DNA from: Mycoplasmatota bacterium
GTDB lineage: Bacteria > Bacillota_I > Bacilli_A > Acholeplasmatales > Acholeplasmataceae
Reading direction: 5' to 3'
Assembly (NCBI GenBank): GCA_018622495.1
Contig: CP076021.1
Span: 930,001-994,000 of the forward strand
Length of the DNA stretch: 64,000 nt
In this document: in pieces, positions 56,016 to 64,000 of the stretch
Numbering within the stretch: position 1 is the first letter of the stretch
Layout of the letters: each line of letters starts with the position of its first letter
Translations under genes and position numbers: made by a program
The notes under the pieces: model-generated
What the model was told of the DNA's origin: nothing
Databases searched by the model: none
The model's input: the letters and a program-made list of their open reading frames with translations, nothing else

Positions 56016-56734
56016 AGTCTCATGCCGCCATCAACGCTAAGAGTTTGGCCTGTAACATATGAAGCTTCTTCTGAAGCTAAGAATAATGCTGCATTTGCTA
56101 TTTCGTTTGGTTGTCCTAAACGTTTTAACATCGTTAATGCTGCAAATTTATCTAATAAATCTTGAGGTACAGTTTTTAACATATCAGTCATTGTATAACC
56201 TGGAGCAATCGCGTTAACTCTAACGTTAGCACCTTTTCTTGCAAATTCTTTAGCCCAAGTTTTTGTTAATCCAATGACACCAGCTTTAGTTGCTGCATAA
56301 TTTGCTTGTCCAATATTCCCATATACACCAACAACAGAACTAATATTGATAATTGAACCATAATTGTTAACTTCCATTAATGGACCAAATAAACGTGTCA
56401 TGTTAAATACACCTTTTAAATTTACATCTAATACAAGATTCCATTGATCATCAGTCATTTTTCTTGTCATAGAGTCACGTGTAACCCCTGCATTATTAAC
56501 TAAAATATCAACTTTTCCATATTTTTCAATGACATAGTCATAAAATTTTTGAACATCTTCAACGTTAGTGATATTTAATTTATATCCTTCAACATTTTTG
56601 TTTTCATAAACTAATTCACTCATATCAACAGCGACAACTTTTGCACCTTCATTTGCAAATTTTTACGCCATTGCTTGTCCTAATCCTCGTGCACCACCAG
56701 TAACGACAGCGACTTTACCTTTTAATCTACTCAT
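56012..56734 (-). pseudogene. Short-chain dehydrogenase (FabG/PhaB-like), in-frame TAA at codon 24
   Basis: NAD(P)-dependent 3-oxoacyl/acetoacetyl-type reductase. The N-terminal Rossmann loop VVTGGARGLG precedes TAA at 56663-56665, where Glu is expected (AMAxKFANEG). The rest is intact: NNAGVTRDS, INISSVVG with Ser, YAATKAG with the catalytic Tyr and Lys, and C-terminal VTGQTLSVDGGM. The total is 240 codons, the family length. The downstream reading frame has no other defect. It lies in the order thiolase, SDR, hydrolase, like PHB-cycle or beta-oxidation modules. Confidence 0.85.
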
Positions 56735-56768
56735 GATTTACTCCTTTATTATTTATTTTTATATGTTT

Positions 56769-57974
56769 TTAAACTTTTTTCAATATGACAGCTGTTCCCA
56801 TACCGCCACCAATACAAAGACTAGCTAAACCTAAATTAACGTTACGTTTCATCATTTCATAAATAAGTGTAACAATAATTCTATTTCCACTTGCACCAAC
56901 TGGATGACCTAATGCGATTGCACCACCGTTTACATTTGTTCTTTCTAAGATTTGTTCTTTAGTAATATCAAATGCTTCAGTTAATTCTTTTATGACACCA
57001 AGTGATTGAGAAGCAAACGCTTCGTTTAATTCTATAAGATCCATATCTTTTAAATGAAGATTGGTTTGTGCTAATGCTTGTTTAATAGCCGGTGTAGGTC
57101 CAAGTCCCATAACAGATGGGTCAACGCCACCTTGTCCGACGCCAATAAGTTCAAATAAAGGTGTTAAATTATATTTTTTAACTGCATCTTCACTTGCTAA
57201 AATAACAAAACTTGCGCCATCATTAATACCTGAAGAACTACCAGCAGATACTGTTCCATCTTTTTTAAAGGCTGTTCTTAAATTTGCAAGTTTTTCTGGT
57301 GTTGATCTTCTATTAATAAATTCATCATCAGAAAATACAACATCACCTTTACGCGTTTTAATCGTTACAGGTGCTATTTCATCTTTAAATTTGCCTGCAT
57401 CTTGGGCTGCAGCTGCTCTTCTTTGTGATTCATAAGCAAATGCATCTTGTTCTTCTCTTGTAATATTATATTTATCTGCAATATTTTTCGCAGTTATGCC
57501 CATGTGATATCCTTCAAATGCATCTGTTAGTGCATCATATATCATATGGTCAACTAGTGTTCTATCACCCATTTTAATACCAGTTCTTACTTGACTAGGC
57601 ACTAAAAGAGGTGCACTACTCATTGATTCAGCACCACCTGCAACAACAACTTGATGAAATCCTAACTTAATGTTTGCGTATGCGTTCATAAGTGTTTTCA
57701 TACCACTACCACATACCATATTAATACCATATGCAGGTACTGATGTAGGAATACCTGAATGTATTGAGATTTGTCTAGCTAAACCTTGACCAAGACCTGC
57801 AGGTAATACATTTCCTATTTGCACTTCATCAATAATTTCTGGTGAAACGTTTGATTCTTTTAATAATTGTTTTAAAACTTGTGAACCGAAATCTTTGGGA
57901 TGAACACCATTTAAGGCACCCATAAATGATCCTATAGCACTACGTTTTGCGCCGACTACAAATACTTTTTTCAT
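56769..57974 (-). CDS. Acetyl-CoA acetyltransferase (thiolase)
   Basis: Cleaves 3-ketoacyl-CoA to acetyl-CoA, or condenses two acetyl-CoA. The 401-residue protein has the acylated Cys in NMVCGSGMKTL, the His in NGGAIALGHPVGASG and the second Cys in ASLCIGGGMGTA. AGGAGA precedes the ATG. It is the first gene of the downstream transcription unit with its own promoter and operator-like palindrome. Confidence 0.93.
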   Translation of the reverse strand: MKKVFVVGAKRSAIGSFMGALNGVHPKDFGSQVLKQLLKESNVSPEIIDEVQIGNVLPAGLGQGLARQISIHSGIPTSVPAYGINMVCGSGMKTLMNAYANIKLGFHQVVVAGGAESMSSAPLLVPSQVRTGIKMGDRTLVDHMIYDALTDAFEGYHMGITAKNIADKYNITREEQDAFAYESQRRAAAAQDAGKFKDEIAPVTIKTRKGDVVFSDDEFINRRSTPEKLANLRTAFKKDGTVSAGSSSGINDGASFVILASEDAVKKYNLTPLFELIGVGQGGVDPSVMGLGPTPAIKQALAQTNLHLKDMDLIELNEAFASQSLGVIKELTEAFDITKEQILERTNVNGGAIALGHPVGASGNRIIVTLIYEMMKRNVNLGLASLCIGGGMGTAVILKKV

Positions 57975-58095
57975 TGATTTTCTCCTTATTTAAAGCGGTT
58001 ACATTAATTTAATAAAGTTTACGCATATAAGATTAAAAACTCACTAAATACTTTAGTTAAGCGGTTTTAATCAAAATGACATCTTTATTATTAAA

Positions 58096-58111
58096 ATGAA
58101 TGTTTATTCAT
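58096..58111. promoter_or_regulatory. Operator-like palindrome downstream of the thiolase promoter
   Basis: ATGAATGTTTATTCAT, perfect 6-bp arms around GTTT. The inner 14 bases match the palindrome at 61595-61608 at 13 positions. TGAAT half-sites resemble those of FadR-type TetR repressors of Bacillus. Confidence 0.65.
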
Positions 58112-58123
58112 AATTACATTTAC

Positions 58124-58152
58124 ATATTATCATAACATGTAAGCGATGTCAA
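58124..58152 (-). promoter_or_regulatory. Promoter of the thiolase-liv-hydrolase unit
   Basis: On the minus strand TTGACA (58147-58152), 17-base spacer, TAATAT (58124-58129). The expected start lies a few bases before the palindrome at 58096-58111. Confidence 0.75.
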
Positions 58153-58195
58153 TTAGTACAATAAAAAAGTGTTAACAAAGTTAATATAATAAAAT

Positions 58196-58220
58196 AAAAA
58201 AGGCAAAATTTGCCTTTTTT
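58196..58220. terminator. Terminator of the maoC-acd-etfBA unit
   Basis: Stem AAAAAAGGCAA/TTGCCTTTTTT with a short loop, T-rich on both strands, 20 bases beyond etfA. Confidence 0.85.
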
Positions 58221-58240
58221 CAGAGAAAAAGATAGATATA

Positions 58241-59233
58241 TTATTGATGTAATGCTTTAATTGCAGCAACTTCTTCTTTTAAAAGAGGGAGCACTTTATT
58301 TGCGTCTGCAATAATTGATACATCAGCAATATTAAAAATTAATGCATTTGGATCAGTATTAATCGCAATAATTAATTCTGATTTGTCCATACCAGCGATA
58401 TGTTGAATAGCACCACTAATACCAGATGCGACATAAACACTAGGTCTTACTGTTGAACCTGTTTGTCCGACTAAACGGTCTTTAGGTTGGATATTTGAAT
58501 CAACAACTGCTCTTGATGCTGCAACTTCACCACCAGTGATTTCTGCAATATCTTTCATTGTTTGAAACATTGTTGCTACACCACGTCCACCAGAAATGAT
58601 TAACTTAGCTTTTGTTAGATCGACATGTTTGCTGCCTGCAGCTTTAATATCTAATATTTTTACTTTTGATTGTTTTTCAAAGGATGCTTTAAAGTCCATA
58701 ACTTTTGCTTCATTTTTAGCATCAACTGAGATACTAAATACACCTGGACGAACGGTTGCCATTTGTGGTCTTGTATTTGGACATATAATTGTTGCAAATA
58801 AATTACCACCTAATGCAGGTCTTGTAGCAAATAGATCAAGTTTTTCTTCTGATTCTTCAAATTCTAAAACTGTAGCATCAGCTGTTAAACCAGTATCTAA
58901 TCTTGCAGATAATCTAGGACCTAAATCACGACCAAGCAATGTTGATCCAATTAATAAGACATCAAAATCATTTGCTTGAATGACTTGAGTAAGTGCATCT
59001 GCATAATATGTTGTGTCATAATCTTCTAATTTCTTATCTAATATCGTAATAATTTCATGAGCACCACAACTAGACATTGCTTTTAAATCTTCTTTAGAAG
59101 CAGCTCCAGCAGCATAAATTGCTGTAATGGTTACTCGATCGCCTAAATTACGTTTTGCTTCACTAATAAGTTCTAAACCTACTGAACAAACTTTTCCATG
59201 ACGTTGTTCGACGAATACTGCACAAGTTCTCAT
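58241..59233 (-). CDS. etfA: Electron transfer flavoprotein alpha subunit
   Basis: With EtfB it forms the FAD-containing carrier that takes electrons from acyl-CoA dehydrogenase. The 330-residue protein has the C-terminal FAD-binding block LVGQTGSTVRPSVYVASG and SGAIQHIAGM. It overlaps etfB by four bases. The electron acceptor (an ETF-quinone oxidoreductase or a bifurcating partner) is not seen in the window. Confidence 0.94.
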   Translation of the reverse strand: MRTCAVFVEQRHGKVCSVGLELISEAKRNLGDRVTITAIYAAGAASKEDLKAMSSCGAHEIITILDKKLEDYDTTYYADALTQVIQANDFDVLLIGSTLLGRDLGPRLSARLDTGLTADATVLEFEESEEKLDLFATRPALGGNLFATIICPNTRPQMATVRPGVFSISVDAKNEAKVMDFKASFEKQSKVKILDIKAAGSKHVDLTKAKLIISGGRGVATMFQTMKDIAEITGGEVAASRAVVDSNIQPKDRLVGQTGSTVRPSVYVASGISGAIQHIAGMDKSELIIAINTDPNALIFNIADVSIIADANKVLPLLKEEVAAIKALHQ

Positions 59234-60021
59234 GAGTTTGATACCTCCATGTATGGATATATAAGTTGTGAAATCTTTTTAGCTGCTGCTTCAGGTTCCA
59301 TGACTTCTTTTGGTGCTTTTTGAACGACTGGTTTTGTATATGTTTTCTTAACTCTTGTTGGTGAACCATTAAGTCCAATTGTATTTTGATCAATACCTAA
59401 ATCATTAAATGTAATTAAATCAAATGGTTTTTCAAATGAAGTCCAAATATAGTTAGCAAACATATATCTTGGTTGATTCATTGTTCTGATTGTAGATATT
59501 AAAGCAGGTAATTCAACGCTTAACGTATATACTTCAGTTTCAAATGATTTTTCTACAATAAGATTTTTGCCTTTTTGTTCAACAATTTTTGTAACATGTG
59601 TCACTTGAGGAATGTCTAAAAATTCAGCGATTTGTGGCCCAACTTGAGCAGTATCACCATCAATTGCTTGATATCCAGCAATTAATAGATCATAATCTAG
59701 AGTTTTAATAAATGTTGATAGTATTCTTGATGTTGCCCATGTATCTGATCCCGCAAATTTTCTATCTGATAATAAATAAGCATGATCAACGCCACGTGCA
59801 TATAATTCTCTAATCATTTTTTCTGCTTGTGGAGGTCCCATAGTCACTGTAGTTACTGTGCCACCATATTGTTCTTTTAATTTTAAAGCCTCTTCTACAC
59901 CAGCTAAATCATCTGGATTGATAATACTTTTAATACCTCTTCTAATTAAAGTATTTGTTTCTTTATCAATTTTAATTTCTGTTGTATCAGGAACTTGTTT
60001 TACTAAGACTAATATTTTCAT
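59230..60021 (-). CDS. etfB: Electron transfer flavoprotein beta subunit
   Basis: The 263-residue AMP- and FAD-contacting subunit. It begins MKILVLVKQVPDT, with the GDTAQVGPQIAEFLDIP block and the family signature region IPQVTHV. The start shares one base with the acyl-CoA dehydrogenase stop (TAATG) and the end overlaps etfA, so the three genes are coupled. Confidence 0.94.
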   Translation of the reverse strand: MKILVLVKQVPDTTEIKIDKETNTLIRRGIKSIINPDDLAGVEEALKLKEQYGGTVTTVTMGPPQAEKMIRELYARGVDHAYLLSDRKFAGSDTWATSRILSTFIKTLDYDLLIAGYQAIDGDTAQVGPQIAEFLDIPQVTHVTKIVEQKGKNLIVEKSFETEVYTLSVELPALISTIRTMNQPRYMFANYIWTSFEKPFDLITFNDLGIDQNTIGLNGSPTRVKKTYTKPVVQKAPKEVMEPEAAAKKISQLIYPYMEVSNS

Positions 60022-61142
60022 TATCTCAACACCTTCCCTGAAATCACCATGCGTTGCACTTCTGATGTACCTTCATAAATTTACGTAATTTTAGCGTCTC
60101 TATAAAATCTTTCCATTTCATAGTCACGAATAAAACCATATCCACCCATTAATTGAATGGCATCATCAGTAACTTCGACAGCAATTCTTGAGCAATATAA
60201 TTTTGCCATAGCTGCTGATTCTGTATAATTTCTACCATTATCTTTATCATCAACTGCTTTATCTAATAATAATTGAGCAGCAGTGACTTTAGTTTTCATA
60301 TCTGCAATTTTAAATTGTGTATTTTGAAATCTTGAAATAGCTCTACCGAATTGTTTACGAGTTTTAACGTAATCTACACATCTTTCAAATGCACCTTCAG
60401 CAATACCTAAAGCTTGTGCGGCAATACCTATACGTCCACCATCAAGTGTTGACATTGCGATTTTAAAACCTTCGTTTAGTTTACCAAGTAAGTTTTCTTT
60501 AGGTACCTTAACTTTTTGAAAGATTAATTCACAAGTTGCAGAAGCATGAATACCCATTTTCTTTTCTTTAGGACCAACAGTAAATCCAGGCATATCTTTT
60601 TCAACAATAAACGCTGAAATACCCTTTAATCCTAATTCTGGATTAGTCATTGCAAATATAATATAAACATCTGCATAACCTGCATTTGTAATAAAGATTT
60701 TATTACCAGTTAATTCATAATAATCTCCAAAATCAATTGCTTTTGTTTGTTGACCCGCAGCATCTGTACCTGCACCAGGTTCAGTTAAACCAAATGCACC
60801 TAAGTATTCGCCTGTATTTAATTTTGTTAAATATTTTTCTTTTTGTGCTTCATTACCATAAGTATCTATAGGCCATGAACATAAAGATGTATGTGCAGAG
60901 ATAATAACACCTGTTGTTGCACAATATTTTGATAGTGTTTTTACAGTATCAATATATGCTTTAGTATCAGCACTAACACCTTGATATTTTGTAGAAAATG
61001 GTATACCTAATAAGCCATATCTACCCATTTTTTCAACTGTTTCTTCTGAAAATCTTTACGCTTCATCGATTTCTCTTGCTAGAGGTTTAACAACTTCTTC
61101 ACTAAATTGTTGAACCATATCATGTAATAGTTGATGTTTCAT
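60021..61142 (-). pseudogene. Short-chain acyl-CoA dehydrogenase, two in-frame TAA codons
   Basis: FAD enzyme that oxidises acyl-CoA to enoyl-CoA. The full frame is 373 codons, the family norm, from ATG 61142 (ATGA overlap with maoC). TAA interrupts it at 61056-61058 (codon 29) and at 60081-60083. Between them lie AFGLTEPGAGTDAAG and the dimer-contact regions; after the second stop come IYEGTSEVQRMV with the catalytic Glu and the C-terminus. Termination at the second TAA would remove the catalytic base. Both stops are preceded by NCG, and Glu fits both places. Coupling to intact etfBA suggests that the gene is under selection. Confidence 0.85.
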
Positions 61143-61555
61143 CGTGGCGGCATAACCAACGCTGTACCAACAATCACTGCAACACCATCTTGGTTATATG
61201 CAGTTGTGTTTAATACAACACGGTTTTTCTCCTCATTAATTTCTGCAACTTCACAAACAGCTTTTATCGTATCGCCAATAAAAACAGGTTTAATAAATTT
61301 TGAATCTTGTCTCATGTAAATAGTGCCATTACCTGGTAATTTTGTCCCTAAAACAGTTGAAAATAGAGAATTTACCAAACCACCATGTACGACTCTCTTT
61401 TTAAAAATAGATTTTTGTGCATAAGTTTCATCAATGTGCATAGGATTTAAATCTCCTGATACACCAGCGAATAGCAACACATCAGCGTCTGTAATAGTTT
61501 TCGTGAAAAAATCTTGATCACCAATGCTGAGGTCTTTGATCTTCTTGCCTTCCAT
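61139..61555 (-). CDS. MaoC-like (R)-specific enoyl-CoA hydratase
   Basis: Hot-dog-fold hydratase that hydrates enoyl-CoA to (R)-3-hydroxyacyl-CoA. The 138-residue protein has the catalytic block AGVSGDLNPMHIDETYA with Asp and His. It is the first gene after the regulated promoter. A MaoC-type rather than crotonase-type hydratase implies (R)-hydroxyacyl intermediates, which fits an SDR of the FabG/PhaB group (inference). Confidence 0.88.
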   Translation of the reverse strand: MEGKKIKDLSIGDQDFFTKTITDADVLLFAGVSGDLNPMHIDETYAQKSIFKKRVVHGGLVNSLFSTVLGTKLPGNGTIYMRQDSKFIKPVFIGDTIKAVCEVAEINEEKNRVVLNTTAYNQDGVAVIVGTALVMPPR

Positions 61556-61594
61556 AATTGAAGCCTTCTTTCTTTTATTGAATTTCTTGTAACA

Positions 61595-61608
61595 TGAATA
61601 AACGTTCA
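61595..61608. promoter_or_regulatory. Operator-like palindrome downstream of the maoC promoter
   Basis: TGAATAAACGTTCA, near-palindrome; its reverse complement differs by one base from the inner 14 bases of the site at 58096-58111. It lies immediately after the predicted transcription start of maoC. Confidence 0.65.
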
Positions 61609-61618
61609 GTTTAATTAT

Positions 61619-61647
61619 ATAATAGTCCTCTTTATAAAAATTGTCAA
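61619..61647 (-). promoter_or_regulatory. Promoter of the maoC-acd-etfBA unit
   Basis: On the minus strand TTGACA (61642-61647), 17-base spacer, TATTAT (61619-61624). Confidence 0.7.
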
Positions 61648-61710
61648 CACTTAATTATATTTTTATTGTGTTTTCACATATTTTGCGTTACACTTAATAT
61701 AGGTGATCAC

Positions 61711-62334
61711 ATGAATGAATTAAATTATCGTCTACCAAAGCGTAGAGATGGTCAAAAAACGTTTGACCAAATTATAGAATCAGCAAAAAAACTGTTTTCA
61801 AAAAAAGGTTATTTAGCAACATCAATTAATGAGATTATAGATAAATCTGGTATTGCTACTGGAACCTTTTATTTATATTTTGATGACAAATTTGCATTAT
61901 ATTCTTATATACTAACAAAATATAGAAAAAGCATTAGACATAATATAAGTGATGCTATAAAAGATGCCACGACACGTTATGAAAAAGAAAGACTCGGATT
62001 AAAAGCCTTTCTAAAGTTTGCTTGGGACGATCCACTTGCATATCGTATTATTTGGGAATCTATGTTTGTTGATCATAGTCTATTTAAAGAATATTATGAA
62101 ACATTTAGTAGTAATTATGTAAAAAACCTTAAGATATCTGTTGAAAAAGGTGAAGTTAGAGATGACGTCGATTTAGAAACTATGAGTTATGTCTTAATGG
62201 GTATATCTAATTTTGTTGGTATTCAAGTGATGTTTAGAGATACATTAACAGAAGCTAAGTTAGACTTTATTGTAGATCAAGCAATGAAAATTCTTAAAGA
62301 TGGCATGTTTATTACAAAAAAAGGGGTTGCGTAA
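61711..62334 (+). CDS. TetR-family regulator, probable repressor of the catabolic genes
   Basis: The 207-residue protein has an N-terminal helix-turn-helix (IIESAKKLFSKKGYLATSINEI, then SGIATGTFYLYFDDKFALYSY) and an all-helical ligand domain, as in FadR/AcrR-like TetR proteins that sense acyl-CoA. AGGTGATC precedes ATG 61711; earlier in-frame starts lack a site. It is divergent from maoC, and the twin palindromes at 61595 and 58096 are its natural candidate operators (inference). Confidence 0.88.
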   Translation: MNELNYRLPKRRDGQKTFDQIIESAKKLFSKKGYLATSINEIIDKSGIATGTFYLYFDDKFALYSYILTKYRKSIRHNISDAIKDATTRYEKERLGLKAFLKFAWDDPLAYRIIWESMFVDHSLFKEYYETFSSNYVKNLKISVEKGEVRDDVDLETMSYVLMGISNFVGIQVMFRDTLTEAKLDFIVDQAMKILKDGMFITKKGVA

Positions 62335-62337
62335 TAG

Positions 62338-62520
62338 ATGAAAGAAAGATTAGAAAAGATTATAGGTGCAAAAATTACCGCTTATACACGTGGTTCAAGT
62401 TATCAGGCAACTATTATTAAAGGTATATTAAAAGAAGTCGATGATGATTATATAGTTATCTTTAATGGGAAAAACTATGTCATTGTACAAATGAATAAAA
62501 TAATTTGGGTTAAAATATAA
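62338..62520 (+). CDS. Small basic protein, unknown
   Basis: Sixty residues, beta-rich in appearance (KITAYTRGSSYQATIIKGIL, then DDYIVIFNGKNYVIV), which could be a small SH3- or Sm-like barrel; that is only an impression. It starts three bases after the TetR stop with AAAGGGG about 12 bases upstream, and a strong terminator follows its stop, which supports it being a real gene in the TetR transcript. Confidence 0.5.
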   Translation: MKERLEKIIGAKITAYTRGSSYQATIIKGILKEVDDDYIVIFNGKNYVIVQMNKIIWVKI

Positions 62521-62552
62521 AAAGTTTGTTAGCAATTTGCTAACAAACTTTT
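62521..62552. terminator. Bidirectional terminator between TetR unit and EF-Ts
   Basis: Nearly perfect 14-base-pair stem (AAAGTTTGTTAGCA and mirror) with T runs on both strands. Confidence 0.88.
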
Positions 62553-62555
62553 ATT

Positions 62556-63413
62556 TTAGTCATTATATACTGGCATAACAGTAATTTTAGAACCATCACA
62601 AGGTATATCTAAGCGACAATTTAATTTATTATCGATACCTTGTCCAAGTTCAAATTTATAAAAATCAATTAAGTGAACATGATGATTTTCTAAATAATTT
62701 CTAACGGTAATATTTGGATCTTTATAAAATCTTTGATCAAGTAGAGAAATCTCTTTTAAATATTGATCAAAAGATTGTTGATCAAATTTTCCATGTTGTT
62801 TTTCATACATAAATTTTTCATAATTAATTGTATCAGTATCTATCGTATCAACTGAAATATATTGCGCATTGTTTGCGACCACTTGTCTTGCTAATGCATC
62901 TGCAATCTCTTGGTTATATTCATTTAAAACGACCAGTGACGCGATTTTATTCTTTTGATGACTATAAGTACCAAATGACTGGCTATTCGCTTTACGAACG
63001 CGATAGAATCTTCTTAATTGAAGGTTTTCTTTTGTGATTGATGACATTTTTTCAATCATTGATTGAATAGATACTTGATCTATTTCTATTTTAAGTGCAT
63101 CTATTTGATTTGTTACAGAACTTTCTAATAAAGGATATTTTATGGTGTTGATAAAATCTATAAAATAGGGATTTGTATTAATAAAATCTGTTTCTGCATT
63201 AACTTCAAATAAGATAGCATCATTATCGTTAAATAATACTTCAACAACACCTTTAGACGCAACTCTTTGATTGCCTTGTTCTTTTTTTTGATGTGTATTA
63301 ATATAAGCTAGAGCTTCTTCATATTGATCACTAGCATGGTTTAATGCATCCCTGCATAATAAAAAACTTGCACCTGTTTCACTTCTTAATTGTTTTAATA
63401 ATTTTTGATTCAT
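62556..63413 (-). CDS. tsf: Elongation factor Ts, solitary and divergent
   Basis: Guanine nucleotide exchange factor for EF-Tu. The 285-residue protein has the N-terminal UBA-like domain (LLKQLRSETGASFLLCRDAL), then VASKGVVEVL, EVNAETDFINTNPYF (the TDFV-type contact), the core domain KIASLVVLN and VANNAQYISVD, and KDPNITVRNYL. Several normally conserved positions differ (LLCRDAL instead of MDCKKAL). tsf usually follows rpsB; here it stands alone between two terminators, so it may be a second copy or the only, rearranged one. Confidence 0.85.
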   Translation of the reverse strand: MNQKLLKQLRSETGASFLLCRDALNHASDQYEEALAYINTHQKKEQGNQRVASKGVVEVLFNDNDAILFEVNAETDFINTNPYFIDFINTIKYPLLESSVTNQIDALKIEIDQVSIQSMIEKMSSITKENLQLRRFYRVRKANSQSFGTYSHQKNKIASLVVLNEYNQEIADALARQVVANNAQYISVDTIDTDTINYEKFMYEKQHGKFDQQSFDQYLKEISLLDQRFYKDPNITVRNYLENHHVHLIDFYKFELGQGIDNKLNCRLDIPCDGSKITVMPVYND

Positions 63414-63491
63414 TTTGCTTCACCTCATTACCTATATATCATAACACAACATGTTATAAATTAGTTCAATTTATGCATAAAATAAATTAAA

Positions 63492-63519
63492 AAAGATACA
63501 TATTGCAATGTATCTTTTG
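63492..63519. terminator. Terminator between the end gene and tsf
   Basis: Stem AAAAGATACAT/ATGTATCTTTT with an ATTGCA loop, T runs on both sides. Confidence 0.82.
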
Positions 63520-63523
63520 TTTG

Positions 63524-64000
63524 TTAATCATCAAATAATGATAATTGTGATGATGTAAGTTTTTGATTACCTTTGACAATTCTTTGCCATTTAGTACTTC
63601 TACCTTTACCTAAAGGACGAATAATATCTTCTTCTTTTAAGCGTTTAAGTGTACGATCAATAGTGGCATCACTTACATTTGGATGTCTTTTTCTTAAATC
63701 ATTTTTAGTAAATAATTCAGGCATTTTCAAAATACTATTTTCTAAGTTATCAGATTTATTAAGTCGTTTTTCAAAATCATATTCATGTGAAAATAAATCA
63801 ACTTCTTTATAACTATCAATTAATAAATTAACTAGTAAGCGATGTACCATATCGGTTTGAGGATAGCCTGATTTCCAATAATAACTTGCATTAATAATAC
63901 TTTGTTCCCAAGCATCTCTTACTTCATATAAATGTTTAAAGAAACTAACATATTTAAATACGAAAAAGTCACTAATGAGTAGCGCATATAACATAATCAT
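63524..64000 (-). CDS. C-terminal part of a Fic-like, winged-helix protein
   Basis: At least 158 codons, probably continuing beyond the right edge. The N-terminal part is helical with IINASYYWKSGYPQTD and LVNLLIDSYKEV; the C-terminal 70 residues form a winged-helix-like unit (MPELFTKNDLRKRHPNVSDATIDRTL, then RLKEEDIIRPLGKGRSTKW). The arrangement recalls the end of Fic-domain proteins with a C-terminal winged helix, but the catalytic Fic motif is not in the visible part, so the assignment is tentative. Confidence 0.4.
   Translation of the reverse strand: MIMLYALLISDFFVFKYVSFFKHLYEVRDAWEQSIINASYYWKSGYPQTDMVHRLLVNLLIDSYKEVDLFSHEYDFEKRLNKSDNLENSILKMPELFTKNDLRKRHPNVSDATIDRTLKRLKEEDIIRPLGKGRSTKWQRIVKGNQKLTSSQLSLFDD

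Overview
The window looks like a chromosomal segment of an Acholeplasma-type mollicute (order Acholeplasmatales). The DNA is strongly AT-rich and gene-dense. The gene set is Gram-positive-like: RNase J, RecU, RarA, MutS2, RNase HIII, DarA, bacillus-type RNase P RNA and a T-box. UGA is a normal stop, because rel, hisS, etfB and maoC all end in TGA inside ATGA overlaps with the next gene. The taxonomic placement is inferred from gene content, not from a database search.

Layout: 1-31.6 kb is mostly housekeeping on the + strand. It holds recU/RNase J, a small tyrosine recombinase cassette with inverted crossover-like sites, rarA, apt-rel-dtd, and a T-box-led operon (GNAT-hisS-aspS-msrA-comEB-ylbL-like-membrane protein-lspA-rluD). 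These are followed by rnhC, mutS2, trxA, truB-ribF, darA, rpsO, an LtaS-like gene, pnp, RNase P RNA and two CNNM/CorC-type transporters behind a probable c-di-AMP riboswitch. From 31.6 to 42.4 kb three insertion sequences (IS3-, IS110- and ISL3-like) are interspersed with a flavin-binding-like lipoprotein, lepA, hemW, xerD and deoB.

From 45.2 to 61.6 kb a minus-strand block encodes what looks like an acyl-CoA catabolic system. It has a MaoC hydratase, acyl-CoA dehydrogenase, EtfB/EtfA, thiolase, SDR reductase, a KAS III-like protein, a CoA-transferase, three alpha/beta hydrolases and a Liv-type ABC importer whose LivG carries a long coiled-coil extension. It falls into two transcription units, each with a good promoter and a nearly identical 14-bp palindrome just downstream. 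A divergent TetR regulator gene sits at the head. The substrate is unknown; a short or hydroxylated organic acid, or an ester or oligomer of one, fits the gene set (inference). The right end holds a solitary, divergent EF-Ts and the end of a winged-helix protein.

The most notable find is at 2.6-3.8 kb. A recombinase gene lies between 27-bp perfect inverted repeats with the arm-centre-arm form of tyrosine-recombinase sites. A consensus promoter inside the segment currently points away from a membrane-protein gene and would point into it after inversion. Second, several otherwise well-conserved genes (ltaS, CaCA exchanger, xerD, deoB, livJ, SDR, acyl-CoA dehydrogenase) carry single in-frame stops or frameshifts. 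The affected sites share short sequence words, which suggests a systematic cause such as sequencing error rather than ordinary decay.
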